A DNA stretch of 64,000 nucleotides, from positions 14,441,515 to 14,505,514 of the forward strand of contig OY997591.1 in assembly GCA_963921825.1 (NCBI GenBank). The letters run 5' to 3'. Shown here one piece after another: positions 36,401 through 48,767 of the stretch. This DNA comes from Erodium maritimum. Taxonomy: Eukaryota; Streptophyta; Magnoliopsida; Geraniales; Geraniaceae. Made by a program: the position numbers and the translations under genes. The notes beneath the pieces were generated by a model. That model did not search any database. It was not told where the DNA came from and worked only from the letters and a program-made list of their open reading frames with translations. Within the stretch, counting starts at the first letter, position 1; every line of letters begins with the position of its first letter.

Positions 36401-36874
36401 TCAAGTCTAAATAGTTCTGTAATTATGTAGGGAAACTGTTAGTTTTGTGGAGGGTCGGATTTAGTAGAACTTCATTTATGTTAAGAAGCCTGGTTAATGA
36501 TGAAAATGGTAATGCTATAGATATCTCAAGACATTTTATTTGTGTGATCATACTAAGCATACCAAAGATTTATACTACATGCTTTGTTATTCCCTTTGCA
36601 TTTTAATCATTAAATTGATGGAAAGGAATGATTCCATGTTAGGTTAGGCTGTTGTAAAATAATACATACTTTATGCTGTATTCAGGAAACTAATAGACTG
36701 GAATACTTGATACCCAAAAAGACATCCTTAAGGCATCGATTGCCAATGGGAGATCAAGGTTTCATCGACTTTGTGGCTCATCTACTTGAGGTCAACCCAA
36801 ACAAGAGGCCGTCAGCAGCTGAGGCTCTAAAGCACCCATGGCTTTCATATCCGTATGAACCCATATCATCGTAA
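30406..36874 (+). CDS. Plant DYRK-family protein kinase (DYRKP type)
   Basis: This is a dual-specificity-type protein kinase of the CMGC group, the plant DYRKP class (compare Arabidopsis At1g73460 and At3g17750). I join 30406-31573, 32110-33475, 34474-34753, 35135-35242, 35334-35612, 35824-35967 and 36686-36874, which gives 1177 aa with all phases intact. A LisH-like helix pair ([20 protein letters not shown]) opens the protein. A long acidic, Ser-rich linker fills residues 50-840. The kinase domain covers about 866-1170: glycine loop YLGSAAFS, lysine in VCVKIIKN, catalytic [11 protein letters not shown] instead of DFG, and the activation segment [12 protein letters not shown], with the tyrosine DYRKs autophosphorylate. 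The ATG at 30406 follows an in-frame TTG. Intron 2 has a GC donor. Substrates are unknown. Confidence 0.93.
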
Positions 36875-37482
36875 ATGATTCGGATTGTTGATTGTGAAGA
36901 CGACTTGCTAAAGTTAAAGCTGTCCTCGGGTTTTGTTTTGGTATGTGATATTGGGAGGGAAGGAGCTGCCATCTCAGTGCATGTTTGGAAGAAGTTGGAT
37001 TTCTATGCGAGGTGATCTGCTCAAGTGTTACCTGCAAATTGTTGGTTATAGCTCTTACTAAAAGTATTCCTGTTTACCATAACAAGGATGTAACGACGCA
37101 GGATTGTATTCTTAGGACTTCTTTTTTCTCTCTTTTTAATTTTTGAAATGGAGGAAGAGGAAGAATCTGAAATCTTGTTGTACATGGTGTGTGATAATTT
37201 TTTTTAGGGTTTCTAGTGATAGTTTGTCAAATAGCCTATCAGTTTATGCCTTTCTGTTTAGCTCTTGAAATCAATTTTGCTTTATCTCTGTTTTTTAAGT
37301 GCGCTGTTAAGTGATTCTGGGCCATGGAGCCTTGTCTTCTTTGTCTGCTTGTGTGCATTGATCCTTAGAAAGTTACATTCTGGCCGCCTATGGAATGTAC
37401 TGATGAGTGGAGATTGTGAAGAAGGTACGAAATGTGACTTGAAATAGGGTCAATGTGTGGAAGCACGCATTCATTTTTTGTT
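36875..37482 (+). other. 3' UTR of the kinase gene and spacer
   Basis: T-rich sequence with no further frame of note. The 3' UTR presumably occupies the first few hundred bases. No single poly(A) signal stands out. Confidence 0.4.
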
Positions 37483-38972
37483 GGGTTAATTACCTTTTGT
37501 ATATATATATTTCCTTTGAATAGAAAGATTCATTAATAAATTAACAAACCCTACATATCGGAACATACATGTCAATCAACACAAGCGTTGCATCTGTCGG
37601 TCATTCTCAGAAAACCAAGCAACGACCAACGAGATGAATAGCTCTCAAACAAGACGACGACGCGTCTAGATAAATAACTACCACCAGGTCGGTTATCCTT
37701 ATCGGCTCTCTACAGAGATCAACCGATAAAAATTCTCGATCGGATACGCCACCAAAAACGACAACCATCCTCACCGGAGGCCAGAGCTTCAGGTAGAGGG
37801 GACCAACAAAAACTAACAACATACAACCGACGAAAATAACAAAATAACCAAACAACGACGACCATAGTCTACTCGTAATCGGCGTCCGAGGGGTGGAGCT
37901 GAGAACAGAGCGAGGGGGCGACGCCGACTGGTGCAGATCTGATCCTCTTGGGACTGGTGTAAGGGTCTGGCCGGGTAAACAAGATATGCAGGAGCAAACT
38001 ACTCAGACTGCGGTGTTTTGGCGGAAGCTGGGTGTAGATCTGATCGTTTGGCCGGAGGAGCATGGAAGGGAGGCTCAGCCGGAGGGAGTCTGGTCGTCAT
38101 CGTCGGAAACTTTTCTGTTTCGTGTATTTTGTATATTTTATGTATTAGTTACATATCTTTTGTATTCTTGTATTTAGTAACGTTCAAAAACAGTCCTTAT
38201 ATTTTGCTAACCGTCATTGTTGGATAAATTTAAGAATATTCCATTAAAATGGATGGAATACTCCAAAATGTCCCGCTAAAATAAACAGAAATTTCAAACA
38301 AAAATTTAAATCACGAGATTACCCTTCTAAATGACAATTTGTTATTGTAAACCCATCTCCCAATCTTCATCCTTCTGAATTATACTTCCGAATTTTATCC
38401 CTCCATTAAAATTGTGTTTCATCCTTCTGAACTATGCCTCCCCAATTCTATTTCACCATCAAAACTGTGTTTAAAGCTTATTCCTCACAACATACATAAC
38501 CCCAAAATTAAAGCAACCACAAACTCACAACCCTAAAAAGAAATAATGACTCCAAACAAAACTATACACCCACAGAGACCTCGAACCACGAACCACGATG
38601 GGGCGAGGCTTTGGGCGGAAGTGGATGGCCTGAGATGGTAATGGCGAAGGAGGTGGATCATGGGTCTCATATTTGGGAACCACAACGTCTCCATGACAAG
38701 AACCAAAACGAACTTGATGTCGTCCTTGCCAAGACCCACGAAACCCATGGGTCTCATATTTGGGAACCACAACGTTTTCATTTTAAATTTAATTTTGTTT
38801 TTAATGATAAAACTGTGGTTTGTTTGAATAGTGAGGGGTAAAATAGTTATTTTGTCGAAAAAAATTAACAGGTGACGGTTACCCAAACGAATGGACAGTT
38901 TTTATACATTACAAAACGCAGGGGTACAAAAAGTATGTTACTAATAAATGAGGGGTACAAAAGGTAGTTAAC
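37483..38972. mobile_element. Mutator-like element with a LINE-like insertion in its left arm
   Basis: The left end gggttaattaccttttgta and the right end, read inward gttaactaccttttgta, form inverted repeats. The nonamer TTTTTTGTT flanks both (37474-37482 and 38973-38981). When 37505-38126 is removed, the left arm continues as a good inverted match of the right arm for about 90 more bp (shared words ttagtaaca/ttagttaca and ctaaccgtc/gtaaccgtc). The interior holds a repeated tctcatatttgggaaccaca (about 38664 and 38755) and no transposase. Confidence 0.72.
37505..38126 (-). repeat. LINE-like repeat inserted in the Mutator-like arm
   Basis: It is flanked by TTTTGTATAT on both sides (37495-37504 and 38127-38136), consistent with a target duplication of a non-LTR element. 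It is homologous to the split copy at 25.2 and 27.1 kb. The minus strand ends in ttcaaaggaaa, an A-rich tail. No reverse transcriptase is present, so it is a truncated or non-autonomous copy. Confidence 0.6.
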
Positions 38973-38981
38973 TTTTTTGTT

Positions 38982-39755
38982 GTTCTAGAAGTAGATCAAT
39001 ATTTTGTCCGAAGATAACAGATGTGGAAGAGGAACAACATGTATGTCATCTACAGGGATAAGAACTTGAGATTTTTTTAGCGAAAAAGAAAGAAATGTTA
39101 TTATCTTCCCGAAACGAACACACAAGGAAATAGACGGACAAATTATAGTATGTGGAACCCAACACTCTGGCCCGGTAACTATTAGGCAAATTATGATAGC
39201 TTGGACACAACTAGAACGATCACTAAAAAAGAAAATGGGTCCAAACAAAATCTTCCCCATCTCGACTCGAAACTTGCTAGAGAGCCTAGATGCTTCTCGT
39301 ACTCATAGGGTGCTGAGAGGGGTATGCTAGTTGTTCAAAGAGTAACTCGTGGATAGGTGGAGGAGAATAGTCGACGAGGGACGACCTTAAAAGAGGCGGG
39401 ATAGTCTTCCTCTATGACAGCCTGCTTCCTCATGGAGTCTTCATTAGACCTATCGACGTTGTATACCAGATCTCGCCTGATATTTCTGAACCTTTTCCTG
39501 TGTTGCTACCAGTGTGGGCTCTCTAAGGGTTTGCTTGAGCTCTAGTCTGAAATTGCCATTCCTTCAACCGTCTAGCTTTTGAAACTTTGGTCGAGGCCCC
39601 AAATGAGAACATATGGGCCTAATCTACGAAACCCTTCTCACCCTAACTTTGATTAGTCAGGAGATTGTGCATTGTGTGCGGGGTTATTTCTGGCCAAATC
39701 TTTCTCTATTCTCGGTCCTATGTGCCCCCGTTCTGAGAGCATGATGGGGGCCTTA
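38982..39755. other. Spacer with weak LINE-tail signal
   Basis: The minus strand near 39120-39070 reads an A-rich end after a frame-like stretch, as in LINE tails, but no domain is readable. Otherwise nothing is supported. Confidence 0.3.
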
Positions 39756-40094
39756 AAGCAACTCCAACGGGTCGTGGCAGGCGGTCGTGCCGGGCGCAGA
39801 GACAGCGCTGACACGACTCGCAGGTACGGCTCGTCGTGTCAACTGGTCGTGCCGGGGGGAGTTGTAGTTGGTCATTGCTGGTTCCAGCAACGACGCGTCT
39901 CGTCGTGCCATACGCCAACGGCTAGTCGGTTGGCCACTCACGACCCGCCACGTGTCGACGCCGACTCCCAAAAAACCCTATAATTTTGTATACAGATCCA
40001 CCTCAAGCCAAATTTCACCCTCTCATCACTTGTTTGAAGCTCTCATTCCTCCATTCCTCATCAAATTCTCTCCTTTTTTTCCCCTACATTCGCA

Positions 40095-41165
40095 ATGGAC
40101 CCTCTCCGATTCATATCCGAGATGTTGGAAGACGAAGACGCCGATTCTCAGCACACCGAAGAGGACGTCATGGACAATTACTCGTCATGGATCGAACTCC
40201 TCCAATCAGGCCACTCAACGCCGCTTCCTCCATACACCCCTCCCACCCAATGGCAAGAGTCGCAAGTGCCGTATGTGCAACCTTCTCAACCTTCCCAATT
40301 CGTTCCGGCCACTCAACCTTCTCAATCCGCTCCGACGCAATCGAGGAGGAAGAGGAAGAAGGCTGCATCTTCCTCGGCCCCGAGAGCACCTCCGCGGCCG
40401 AAGTGGTCCGTAGGGGAGGAGATAAGATTGACACGTGTATGGCTCAACAATTCTCTCGACCCCATCAACGGGAAGAACCAGAAGAATGACATGTACTGGA
40501 AAAAGGTACATCCCGAGTACGAGTCGGTCAGACCGGCAAAGGACCCACCTCGGGCGTGGATGGCGTGCAAGGATCATTGGCATAAGGTTAAAGGCCAAAT
40601 CAGAAAGTACGAGGAGAAGTACACCAACTTTAGGAACGAGCTCACAAGCGGGAGGAACGAGGTTGACGTCCTGGCAGGCGTTGATCAGGCGTAACTGGAG
40701 GAGGAAGGGCACGTGTTCAAACTCAAGCATATGTGGCAGATCGTGAGGGGGCAACCGAAATTTTCGACCAAAAAGGTTCCAGAATGTGACATCCCCGACC
40801 TCGACCTCAACCTCGACGCCGAAAGTGAGGCAAGCAAGCGGACAAGGATGGACGCGTCTCGCACCTATACTTCTAGAGACGGGTTCGACCACGAGTTGAA
40901 CTCGTTTGCAACCGAGGAGCGTCCGATCGGCCAGAAGAGAGCCAAGGACAAGGCTCGAGGAAAATGGACCCCCACCCCAGCCGACGACAGTGGTACCTCC
41001 CGAGCATTTGGAGTTCATCCACTCCCTTGTTGATAAAAAACAGAATCTCGTCGATAGCAGAAGGATGATGCAGAAGGAGGTCATGGACATGTTGGACCGA
41101 GTGGTTAGCCAAGACACCACAAACATGGGTGCGGATGAAAAGGCGGCTCGTGCCCCTCTCATTTA
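40095..41165 (+). pseudogene. Harbinger Myb-like ORF1 protein, copy 1
   Basis: The frame starts MDPLRFISEMLEDEDADS and has a Ser/Pro/Gln-rich N terminus, a basic RRKRKKAASSS patch and a trihelix-type domain beginning PKWSVGEEIRLTRVWLNNS, with a later WMACKDHWHKVKGQI block. Plant databases often call such proteins glutathione S-transferase T3-like, though they are transposon DNA-binding proteins. A TAA stop (40692-40694) interrupts the frame. The same register continues with EEEGHVFKLKHMW. A frameshift near 41000 moves into the frame that ends at 41165 with a C-terminal helical region (LEFIHSLVDKKQNL). Two lesions make it a pseudogene. Confidence 0.8.
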
Positions 41166-41442
41166 AAGCCTCGGGAAGCGTTTGGAGTTCTTGGGTTAGG
41201 CAAGACTTCAATTTACTTTTAGTTTTTAATCTATGTAATAAAAATATTAATCTACTTGTTTTCTTATGTACTTTGTGTTTTATTTAAATTAATAAATAAA
41301 TAAAAATTATCGTATTTTCAGAGCCTCGGTGGGCGTGCACGGTTACTATTTCAAAATAGTAACCATAGGGTCGTGGCAGCCGCGCCGACCCCTCCCCCTC
41401 CCCTACCTATAAATACCCATCAACCCTCCCTCATTTTCTCAC

Positions 41443-41443
<1 letters not shown>

Positions 41444-41475
<32 letters not shown>
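41444..41475 (+). repeat. (CT)n microsatellite
   Basis: A CT run just upstream of the second Myb-like fragment. Confidence 0.9.
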
Positions 41476-41478
<3 letters not shown>

Positions 41479-41504
41479 CTCTCTCATTTTCTCTCAAGTC
41501 GATA

Positions 41505-41880
41505 TGGCAGGTCCATCTAATTGGGCAACCGGGCCTCTTTGGTCCCTAGAGGAGGATATGCATTTGGTGGTGAATTGGCTCACCTTTTACGAGCACGGGG
41601 CAAGTATTTGCGTGAACTTTGCCTTGCTTTCATTGAAACCGGGAATGAGGAGTGGCCACAACGAACGGAGAAGCAAGTGAAGGATCACTTCCAAAAAATG
41701 AGCAAGAAGTCCAAGTTGTTTGATGCTATTTACCGGAACAAATTGGACGAGCCTAGGAAAGGGGCAACCGATGACGAAATTTATGCCGCGGCCGTTGCTG
41801 ATTATGAAGGCCGATAGGGACAGTGGACAAAACGTCCTGTGTGGGAGATGCTCAAAGACGATGCGAGGTGGCGTTTACAC
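41505..41880 (+). pseudogene. Harbinger Myb-like ORF1 protein, copy 2 (frameshifted)
   Basis: The ATG at 41505 opens MAGPSNWATGPLWSLEEDMH, the first helix of a Myb/trihelix domain. A frameshift near 41595 moves to the frame GKYLRELCLAFIETG, then EEWPQRTEKQVKDHFQKMSK, and a C-terminal YEG ending near 41817. It differs in sequence from copy 1, so it is a separate ORF1 lineage or a recombined element. Confidence 0.65.
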
Positions 41881-42142
41881 ATTATGACCATTAGGAATTA
41901 GGTTAACAATAATTGTGTTTTAAATTATCTAAATATGCACTAGGTTTTAAATATTATGTAATGTGTTTGTGGGTTTAAATAAGAGTAGTAATTAAATGTG
42001 GAGTGCTTTTTTAATTAATGAAACTGTGTAGACATGGCTCCTGACACTGGTAGCGTCAGCGACCATTGGAGGAACAGTGTCAGGAAGCCAAAAATACTCC
42101 CTGACACTACTCATTGACACTACCTCATAGGAGATGCTTTTA

Positions 42143-42472
42143 GTTAGGTTATGTGTTACATTCGTCCTGTCTATAAGCAGCAACGCCAAACCTGGGGGCG
42201 GAGATAGGGTTCAGGCCTTGCGGTTGTCTCAGATCCTACGAGTGGGTAGGTTTATGTGTCCCAGTTGAATTACCCTCTTGATTTTTGATGGAAAATAAAT
42301 AAATAAAAATTTAAATCATAGGACTGAACTAGGCTCGTGCTGGGTTAGGCCTGTCTTTTATAAAACCCAGCCCAATCGGAGGCCCGATCTACAATGCGCA
42401 GCAAGGACAAAAATGGAACCCAATTCAGTCCATTGTCTGGTTCTGCGTTCTGAGCTCTCTCACCGGATCGCA
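42143..42472 (+). promoter_or_regulatory. Proximal promoter and leader region of NRDE2
   Basis: Only about 330 bp separate the Harbinger element from the NRDE2 start codon, so the proximal promoter and leader must fit here or extend into the transposon. No clear TATA box is visible. Confidence 0.4.
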
Positions 42473-45400
42473 ATGAGCGACGAAGAAGAAGCGCCAAGCA
42501 CCTCCGTCTTCCCTCTCTTCTCCGTATCATCTTCACTGCCTACTCCGTCGCCGCCGCCGCCGCAGAACCTCCCTTCCGCTCCTCAATGGCTCAGCAACTC
42601 CAGCTTCACCACCGACCTCTCCGTCATAAACAACGCCGTTGCCTCTCGCTCGGCTCCCGTGGACCTGGAAGATGATGAAGTGGAGGACGATTATGAGAAA
42701 AAACCTCAGGCTAAGCCTTCTCCTTCCTACGAGTTGGTGCAATCTTCCGAGTCCGACAGGGAGAGTAAGAAGAAGAGGAAGAAGCAAAAGAGGAAGAGTA
42801 GGGATTCCAAAGAGAGAGCGTTGGGAGACTACGGTTCTAGAAAGTCTGGTGTTTGCGCTTGGGATAATTCTGACTCCAAACCTTCCAAGGACTATTACTT
42901 TGATTCTCGGGGAGATCGCGATAATTTGGCTTTTGGCTCTATCTACAGGTACTTGTTTACTGTTTGGTTACTGAGAAAATTGATAATGTTGGTGTTATGT
43001 GCTCACTTCACATTAGTGTACCTTAAAAATAGCCCGAAACGAAATGGACCGGTGCATATTACTCGAGTCCACTTCACATAAGTGCTTGGTGTTTTGGATT
43101 TGGTTCATTACAGGATTCATGAGCTCTTGATTATATCTGATACTTCCAATTTTGATTTGCTCCTTGGTTTTTCCTGTGTTAAATTTTGATGATCAATTGC
43201 TTTCTCATACAAGAGGAAGGGAATTTGAGTTTTTAAATTCACTTGCAAAATTCTGTTTGTCTACATTTGAGCATATAAGCAAATCAGTTTTTTCTTACTG
43301 TATCCTTCCTCTGATGTCGTAAGCATTTTTTATGTAACTTACAGTCTACATTGTCTTTATATTTTTTAACTGTATTCAAAACCATGATCAGTACAAGTGG
43401 AGCTGAAATTGTCATTTTGGTTGTAGATGAATTGAATAACTGTAAAGCATGCTTGCTCCATAGAGAACCTTGAATTTTACAGCTGGTTTCATGGTTTGCA
43501 GAATGGATGTTGCCCGGTACAAACCATATGATCCTGCAAAAGGTTCTGGGAGGTTTCTTTTTGCAGGGTTGCATCGACGGAATCAGAGGGATTCCATATT
43601 GGATGGAGATGCTGATGCAGATGCATTGGATGGAAAACTAAAATCTGCTGGTCGGTACTGGTCTGCTAAGTACGCTGCATTGGAACGCAATAGGAATCTA
43701 AAGCGTGTTCGGATTCTTGCACAGGAAAATTCCTCAGTCATGGTTCCCGGTGATTTTATTCCTTTCTCGGATGTTGAAAAGTCTGTTGATGTTGCTGACA
43801 ACGCAGTCTCAAAAACTTCAGTTGTTCAAGAATCTTGGGAAGATGAAGTGCTTCGTAAAACCCGAGATTTCAATAAACTGACAAGGGAGTATCCTCACAA
43901 TGAAAAGGTTTGGATAGATTTTGCGGAGTTTCAAGACAGGATTGCTAGTATGCAGCCACAAAAAGGTGCTCGCTTGCAGACATTTGAAAAGAAGATCAGT
44001 ATACTAGAGAAGGCAACTGAGCTAAACCCGGATAATGAAGAACTACTACTTGCTCTTATGAAGGCTTATCAGAGCAGAGATAACATTGATGTGCTCATTG
44101 ACAGATGGGAAAAGATCCTCATGCAGCATTCTGGCAGTTACAAGTTGTGGAGAGAGTTTTTGTATGTTGTTCAGGGGGAGTTCTCTAGATTCAAAGTTAC
44201 AGACATGAGGAAAATGTATTCACATGCCATTCAGGCTCTATCTGCCGCATGCAGCAAGCAGTTTAGGCAGGTTTAAATTTAATACAGTCAAATTTATTTT
44301 GTTAAATTTGTACTGAAGGTTATTGTTATTTTGAGTCTAAATTGATGATAGATAGGTTTGTTATTTTCTTCTTATGTCATGCCATCTATATACCTATGTT
44401 CGTCTGATGTGGACTATGGCTGTTTGTATTAAATATCTTCAAGTTTGTGCCACTCAAGTCATCCGTAGTTAAGGCTAAGACTCAGGGTTTCTTGAAGAGT
44501 TAACTAGCAATGCAAATAACCGAAGTTTTTGGTTTTGGTATCTCTTTTAATTTTTTATTTGGTTTGAAATCTCCTGTTATAGAAAGGAGAATAGTTTGGT
44601 TGCTTTCTTGTTGGAATGATAACTTATGCATAGATAGGAGCCCTGTGATTTGAAGAGAATTTTATTTTGTGACAGGTCTTTAGTGCGAGAGAAATAGAAG
44701 ACTCTTTAGGCATATTGAACAATAATCCCCTAGAGTTCAAATTGTTATTCCAGGGAACTTAATTTCATTATACGTCTTATGTACTGGATAGTCGTATGTC
44801 AGAGCTTTAGTCTTGTTAGGCCATCCTCTTGTATGCCAATTATGATTTCAAGAGTATTACTTCAAAACTAAAAATGATTTTGTTTGGTGAAACAAGACAT
44901 GGATTATATCTGTGGAGTTATCTTGAATTCCCTTGTTCATTATGTATTTCATTTTGTGCAGGTTGATCAATCTTAAAAGTCATCCTTGTGTGGATCATGC
45001 AACTGTTCAGCAGGAACTTGGCTTGGTTGATGTATTTCTCAGTCTTTGCAGATTCGAGTGGCAGGCCGGCTACCAGGAGTTGGCTACTGCATTATTTCAG
45101 GCCGAAATCGAGTTTAGTTTGTTCAGCCCTTCTCTACTTCTAAATGAGAACAGTAAACAGAGGCTGTTTGAGCATTTCTGGAGTAGCAATGGTGCAAGAG
45201 TTGGAGAAGAAGGAGCCCTTGGTTGGTCTACATGGTTGGAAAAGGAAGAAGAAAATAGACAGAGGATTGTAAAAGAGGAGATTGCACGGGAAGAAAATGA
45301 AAAAGGTGGTTGGACAGGTTGGTCAGAGCCATCATCTAAAAATCAGGAAACTAGTCAAGTCCCAGAAAATGTAGCTGACGATGGTGAGGTTAGAACAGAA

Positions 45401-48400
45401 GGTCTTGATGATTCTCAAGAAGACTTTGAGACAGAAGATGTAGAGGAAGAAGAAGATACAGAAACCTTGATGAAAATGTTGGGTATAGGCGACACTGGGG
45501 TCAGTGGTGAGGTCCAAGACTTGTCAACCTGGATTAAATGGTCAGAGGAGGAGTCCTCAAGAGATTGTGCTGAGTGGATGCCTCTACGTACAAAAAATGG
45601 TCTCTCTCTCTGCCCCCATGTGTGTGTGTGCGTGCATTTTCTGGTATACATGGCACACATGGTTTGATCTTTCTTTGGAATTAGTTTAGTTCTAAGTTAT
45701 TACACGTAGTTGTGTTTTTATCATGGGGAACTATCCTTTACTTTTTCTGCAGTATTATTTTAATTTACTTATCTAAATTAAGTAAACAAAATTTAACTGA
45801 AATTTTCTATGGAATAGGTCAGACTTCTGATAATAATGGGACATCTGATATGGAATCGGATGAGCAATTGTCGAGAGTTATATTGTATGAAGATGTTAGT
45901 GAACACCTATTCTCCTTGAGCTCAGAAGAGGCCCGTTTATCTCTGTTATTCCAGTTTATTGAATTCTTTGGCGGTAAAATATCTCAATGGTAAGTTTTTC
46001 TGTATGATTAAGTATATACATCTCCTATCTACTTGGGCATATTTCACAGCTTTGATGCTGATTATTTATGGTTTTCTTGAAATATTGTTGAAAGCCAGTT
46101 TATGCATTGCCAAATTTAAGTTGTGTGCCAATATGTAACTTGTTAATATCTTCAAATAATGCTTACTAAGATCAACATTTTTCCCATCCTGTAGGAGTTC
46201 CACCAACTGTTCAAGTTGGACCGAGAAATTTAATAGCATAGAGAATGTGCCAGATTCGATATTAGACCATATAAGAAGGGTGGCAAAGGTTTTAGCCGAA
46301 ATCCAAAGCAGTTCTGTTGGTATCAATTTAGAATCCCTTTTGGGCAGTTCAAATGACATCTCTCAGAAGATTGAAATGATGAAGTTTCTCCAAAATGCTG
46401 CCTTACTTTGTTTAACTGCTTTTCCTCGTAATCACATATTAGAAGAAGCTGCTCTTATTGCCGAAGAGTTATCTGTTACGAAAATGAATTCTCTTGTGAG
46501 TTCAGCCACCCCTTGTCGTGCTCTAGCAAAGCGGCTCTTAAAAAGTGATCGACAGGTATACCTCATTCTATTTTGGTCCTTAAGGGCAGCGATGCCTGCA
46601 TGATTTTCTCATAATATAGAGTTTCTTTTTGAATTTAAACCATGGTAGTTATTATATCCATAAATTGTCTTCCTATGAATTTACCTAGAGTGCGCTTTGT
46701 AATAGGTTAAGAATAGGTGTATGCTATGCATGGGATATGCTCAGTTTCAGGATAGCTCATCATATATCTCTACTTATATCAATCATTAACAAGAAAAGTT
46801 TTGTTTCTCCTGATAAAAGTTTACCCTTTTTCTTTTCCAGAAACTAGGATATATTATCTCTTAGTACTTTTGGGAGCTTCTTTATAATGTTGGTGGTTTT
46901 AGCATTTCAAATTTGCCAACATTATTCTGTGCAATGACTGCTGCATTATAGTATACCTCGTTAGTTTTTTTTTTTGCTTATTTGCTTTATTTTTTTAGGA
47001 CGTGCTACTATGTGGAGTTTATGCACGAAGAGAAGCTGTGTTTGGGAATATCGACCATGCAAGACGAGTGTTCGATATGGCATTGTCTTCTATTGAAGGC
47101 CTTCCACCTGTAAGATCTCCGTGCATCATTGAGCATAACTTTTAAAGCAATTTAAACTTTTAACTTGGCTTTGTATTGAGGTACTAGAAGGTTTGCTATT
47201 GATTTATTTAGTTTTATGTTATTTTTTGGGTTAATTGTCAAAAAGTGCACTGAAGTTTTGTCCACAAAACATGCATAAACTTTTGTCCATGCTTTGTGGG
47301 TGCACTGAAGTTTTGTCCACCGACTTTTTTAGAAAAACGTAACAGAATGAATGGTCTGGGCAGTTTTTCGCGGATTCAATAGATTTGTGTGCAATACATA
47401 ATGCATTCTAAAGTTGTGTGGGCAATTCATAATGAATTCTATAGTTGTGTGGGCAATACTTTAGGGTAGTTTTCGACAATTAACCTGTTACGCTTTTCTA
47501 AAAAAGTCGGTGGACAAAACTTCAGTGCACCCACAAAGCATGGACAAAAGTTTATGCAAGTTTTCGTTTGTGGACAAAACTTCAGTGCACTTTTTGACAA
47601 TTAACACTTATTTTTTTAAGCCTCAAAAGTCAAATTTACCAATTACTCAATATTGACTCCGACTACAACTTGTTACGTATATTTGGTAAGAAACTTAGAG
47701 TTTTATTTAGAAATTGTAAAAAGCTTCTGTTGTTTAACATTGATGCTGTTTTGTCCAGAAGTTTTTTCTGCCTTTTTTACATTAGATTGTGGTATGAATA
47801 CTTTGCTTGGATAACTGAGCAGGATCAGAAGTCTAATGCGCTTCTTATATACTTATGGTATGCGGAGGCAGAGGTTGCCAATGGGTCAGAATCTTCATAT
47901 CGTGCAATACACATTTTGTCATGCATAGGTAGTGGTGCAGCGTACAGTCCATATAAAAATCAACCTTCAAGTTTGCAACTGCTGAGAGCACACCAGGGTT
48001 TCAAAGAAAGAATAAAAGCAGTGCGATCAACATGGATGCGTGGTGTTATAGATGATCAGTCTGTAGCTCTTGTTTGTTCGGCTGCTCTGTTTGAAGAGTT
48101 GACCACAGGATGGGAGGCTGGCACTGAAATTTTAGATCAGGCTTTTATGATGGTGCTTCCAGGTTATATACCCTTTCATTCCCCTTGTTACTTTCAATAT
48201 TTTTCTCTATTTGCTAATTCATCTCTTTCATATTAAAGGGATGATCTTATTTGACGTCAGCTAAATGAAATTACCTAGCTTTATTAGAAAGTGAACTCCA
48301 TAGCATGGCCAATCTAAAAAATATAGGATTCAGCCATGCATATCATTGTTTCACAGGTCAAAGCTGTTCTCACATTGTTTGTTTGCCATCAAACAAGGAT

Positions 48401-48722
48401 AGCCATACAATGGTCTATACAAATAAGTCATCCATCTAGTACAGTATATACCTCCATGTTCATCTTACATCTTCACCTGTCCATAAGTAAAAAAGTAAGA
48501 ACATTTGTATTGGATATTGTTGAATTCTAAAGTATAATGTATTATTGTTAAGAATTGATTATGAATTACAACTGATAATCCCTTTACATATGGAATGGTC
48601 TGTTAGGACCTTTGATAAGGGCTAACTGTTACAAGATAGTAAATGGCAGCATTTACTATCATTGATGTAGCAACTCTTCATTTTAGCTTTCAATAAGGGT
48701 CTTTGCATGTTCCTAGGCTGTG

Positions 48723-48767
<45 letters not shown>

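Larger units (their letters stand above)
39756..42139 (+). mobile_element. PIF/Harbinger-type element with Myb-like ORF1 remnants
   Basis: Imperfect termini, AAGCAACTCC and the complement of ggagatgctt (42130-42139), are flanked by TTA on both sides (39753-39755 and 42140-42142), the PIF/Harbinger target type. The element carries two broken copies of the Myb/trihelix-like DNA-binding protein that Harbinger elements encode beside the transposase. No transposase is visible. It ends about 330 bp upstream of the NRDE2 start codon. The short TIR leaves some doubt, and two adjacent or nested elements are possible. Confidence 0.65.

Noticed and set aside
48336-48530. Extra exon in NRDE2 intron 7
   Set aside because: Exon 7 joins exon 8 in phase without it, and the frame resembles nothing in the family.
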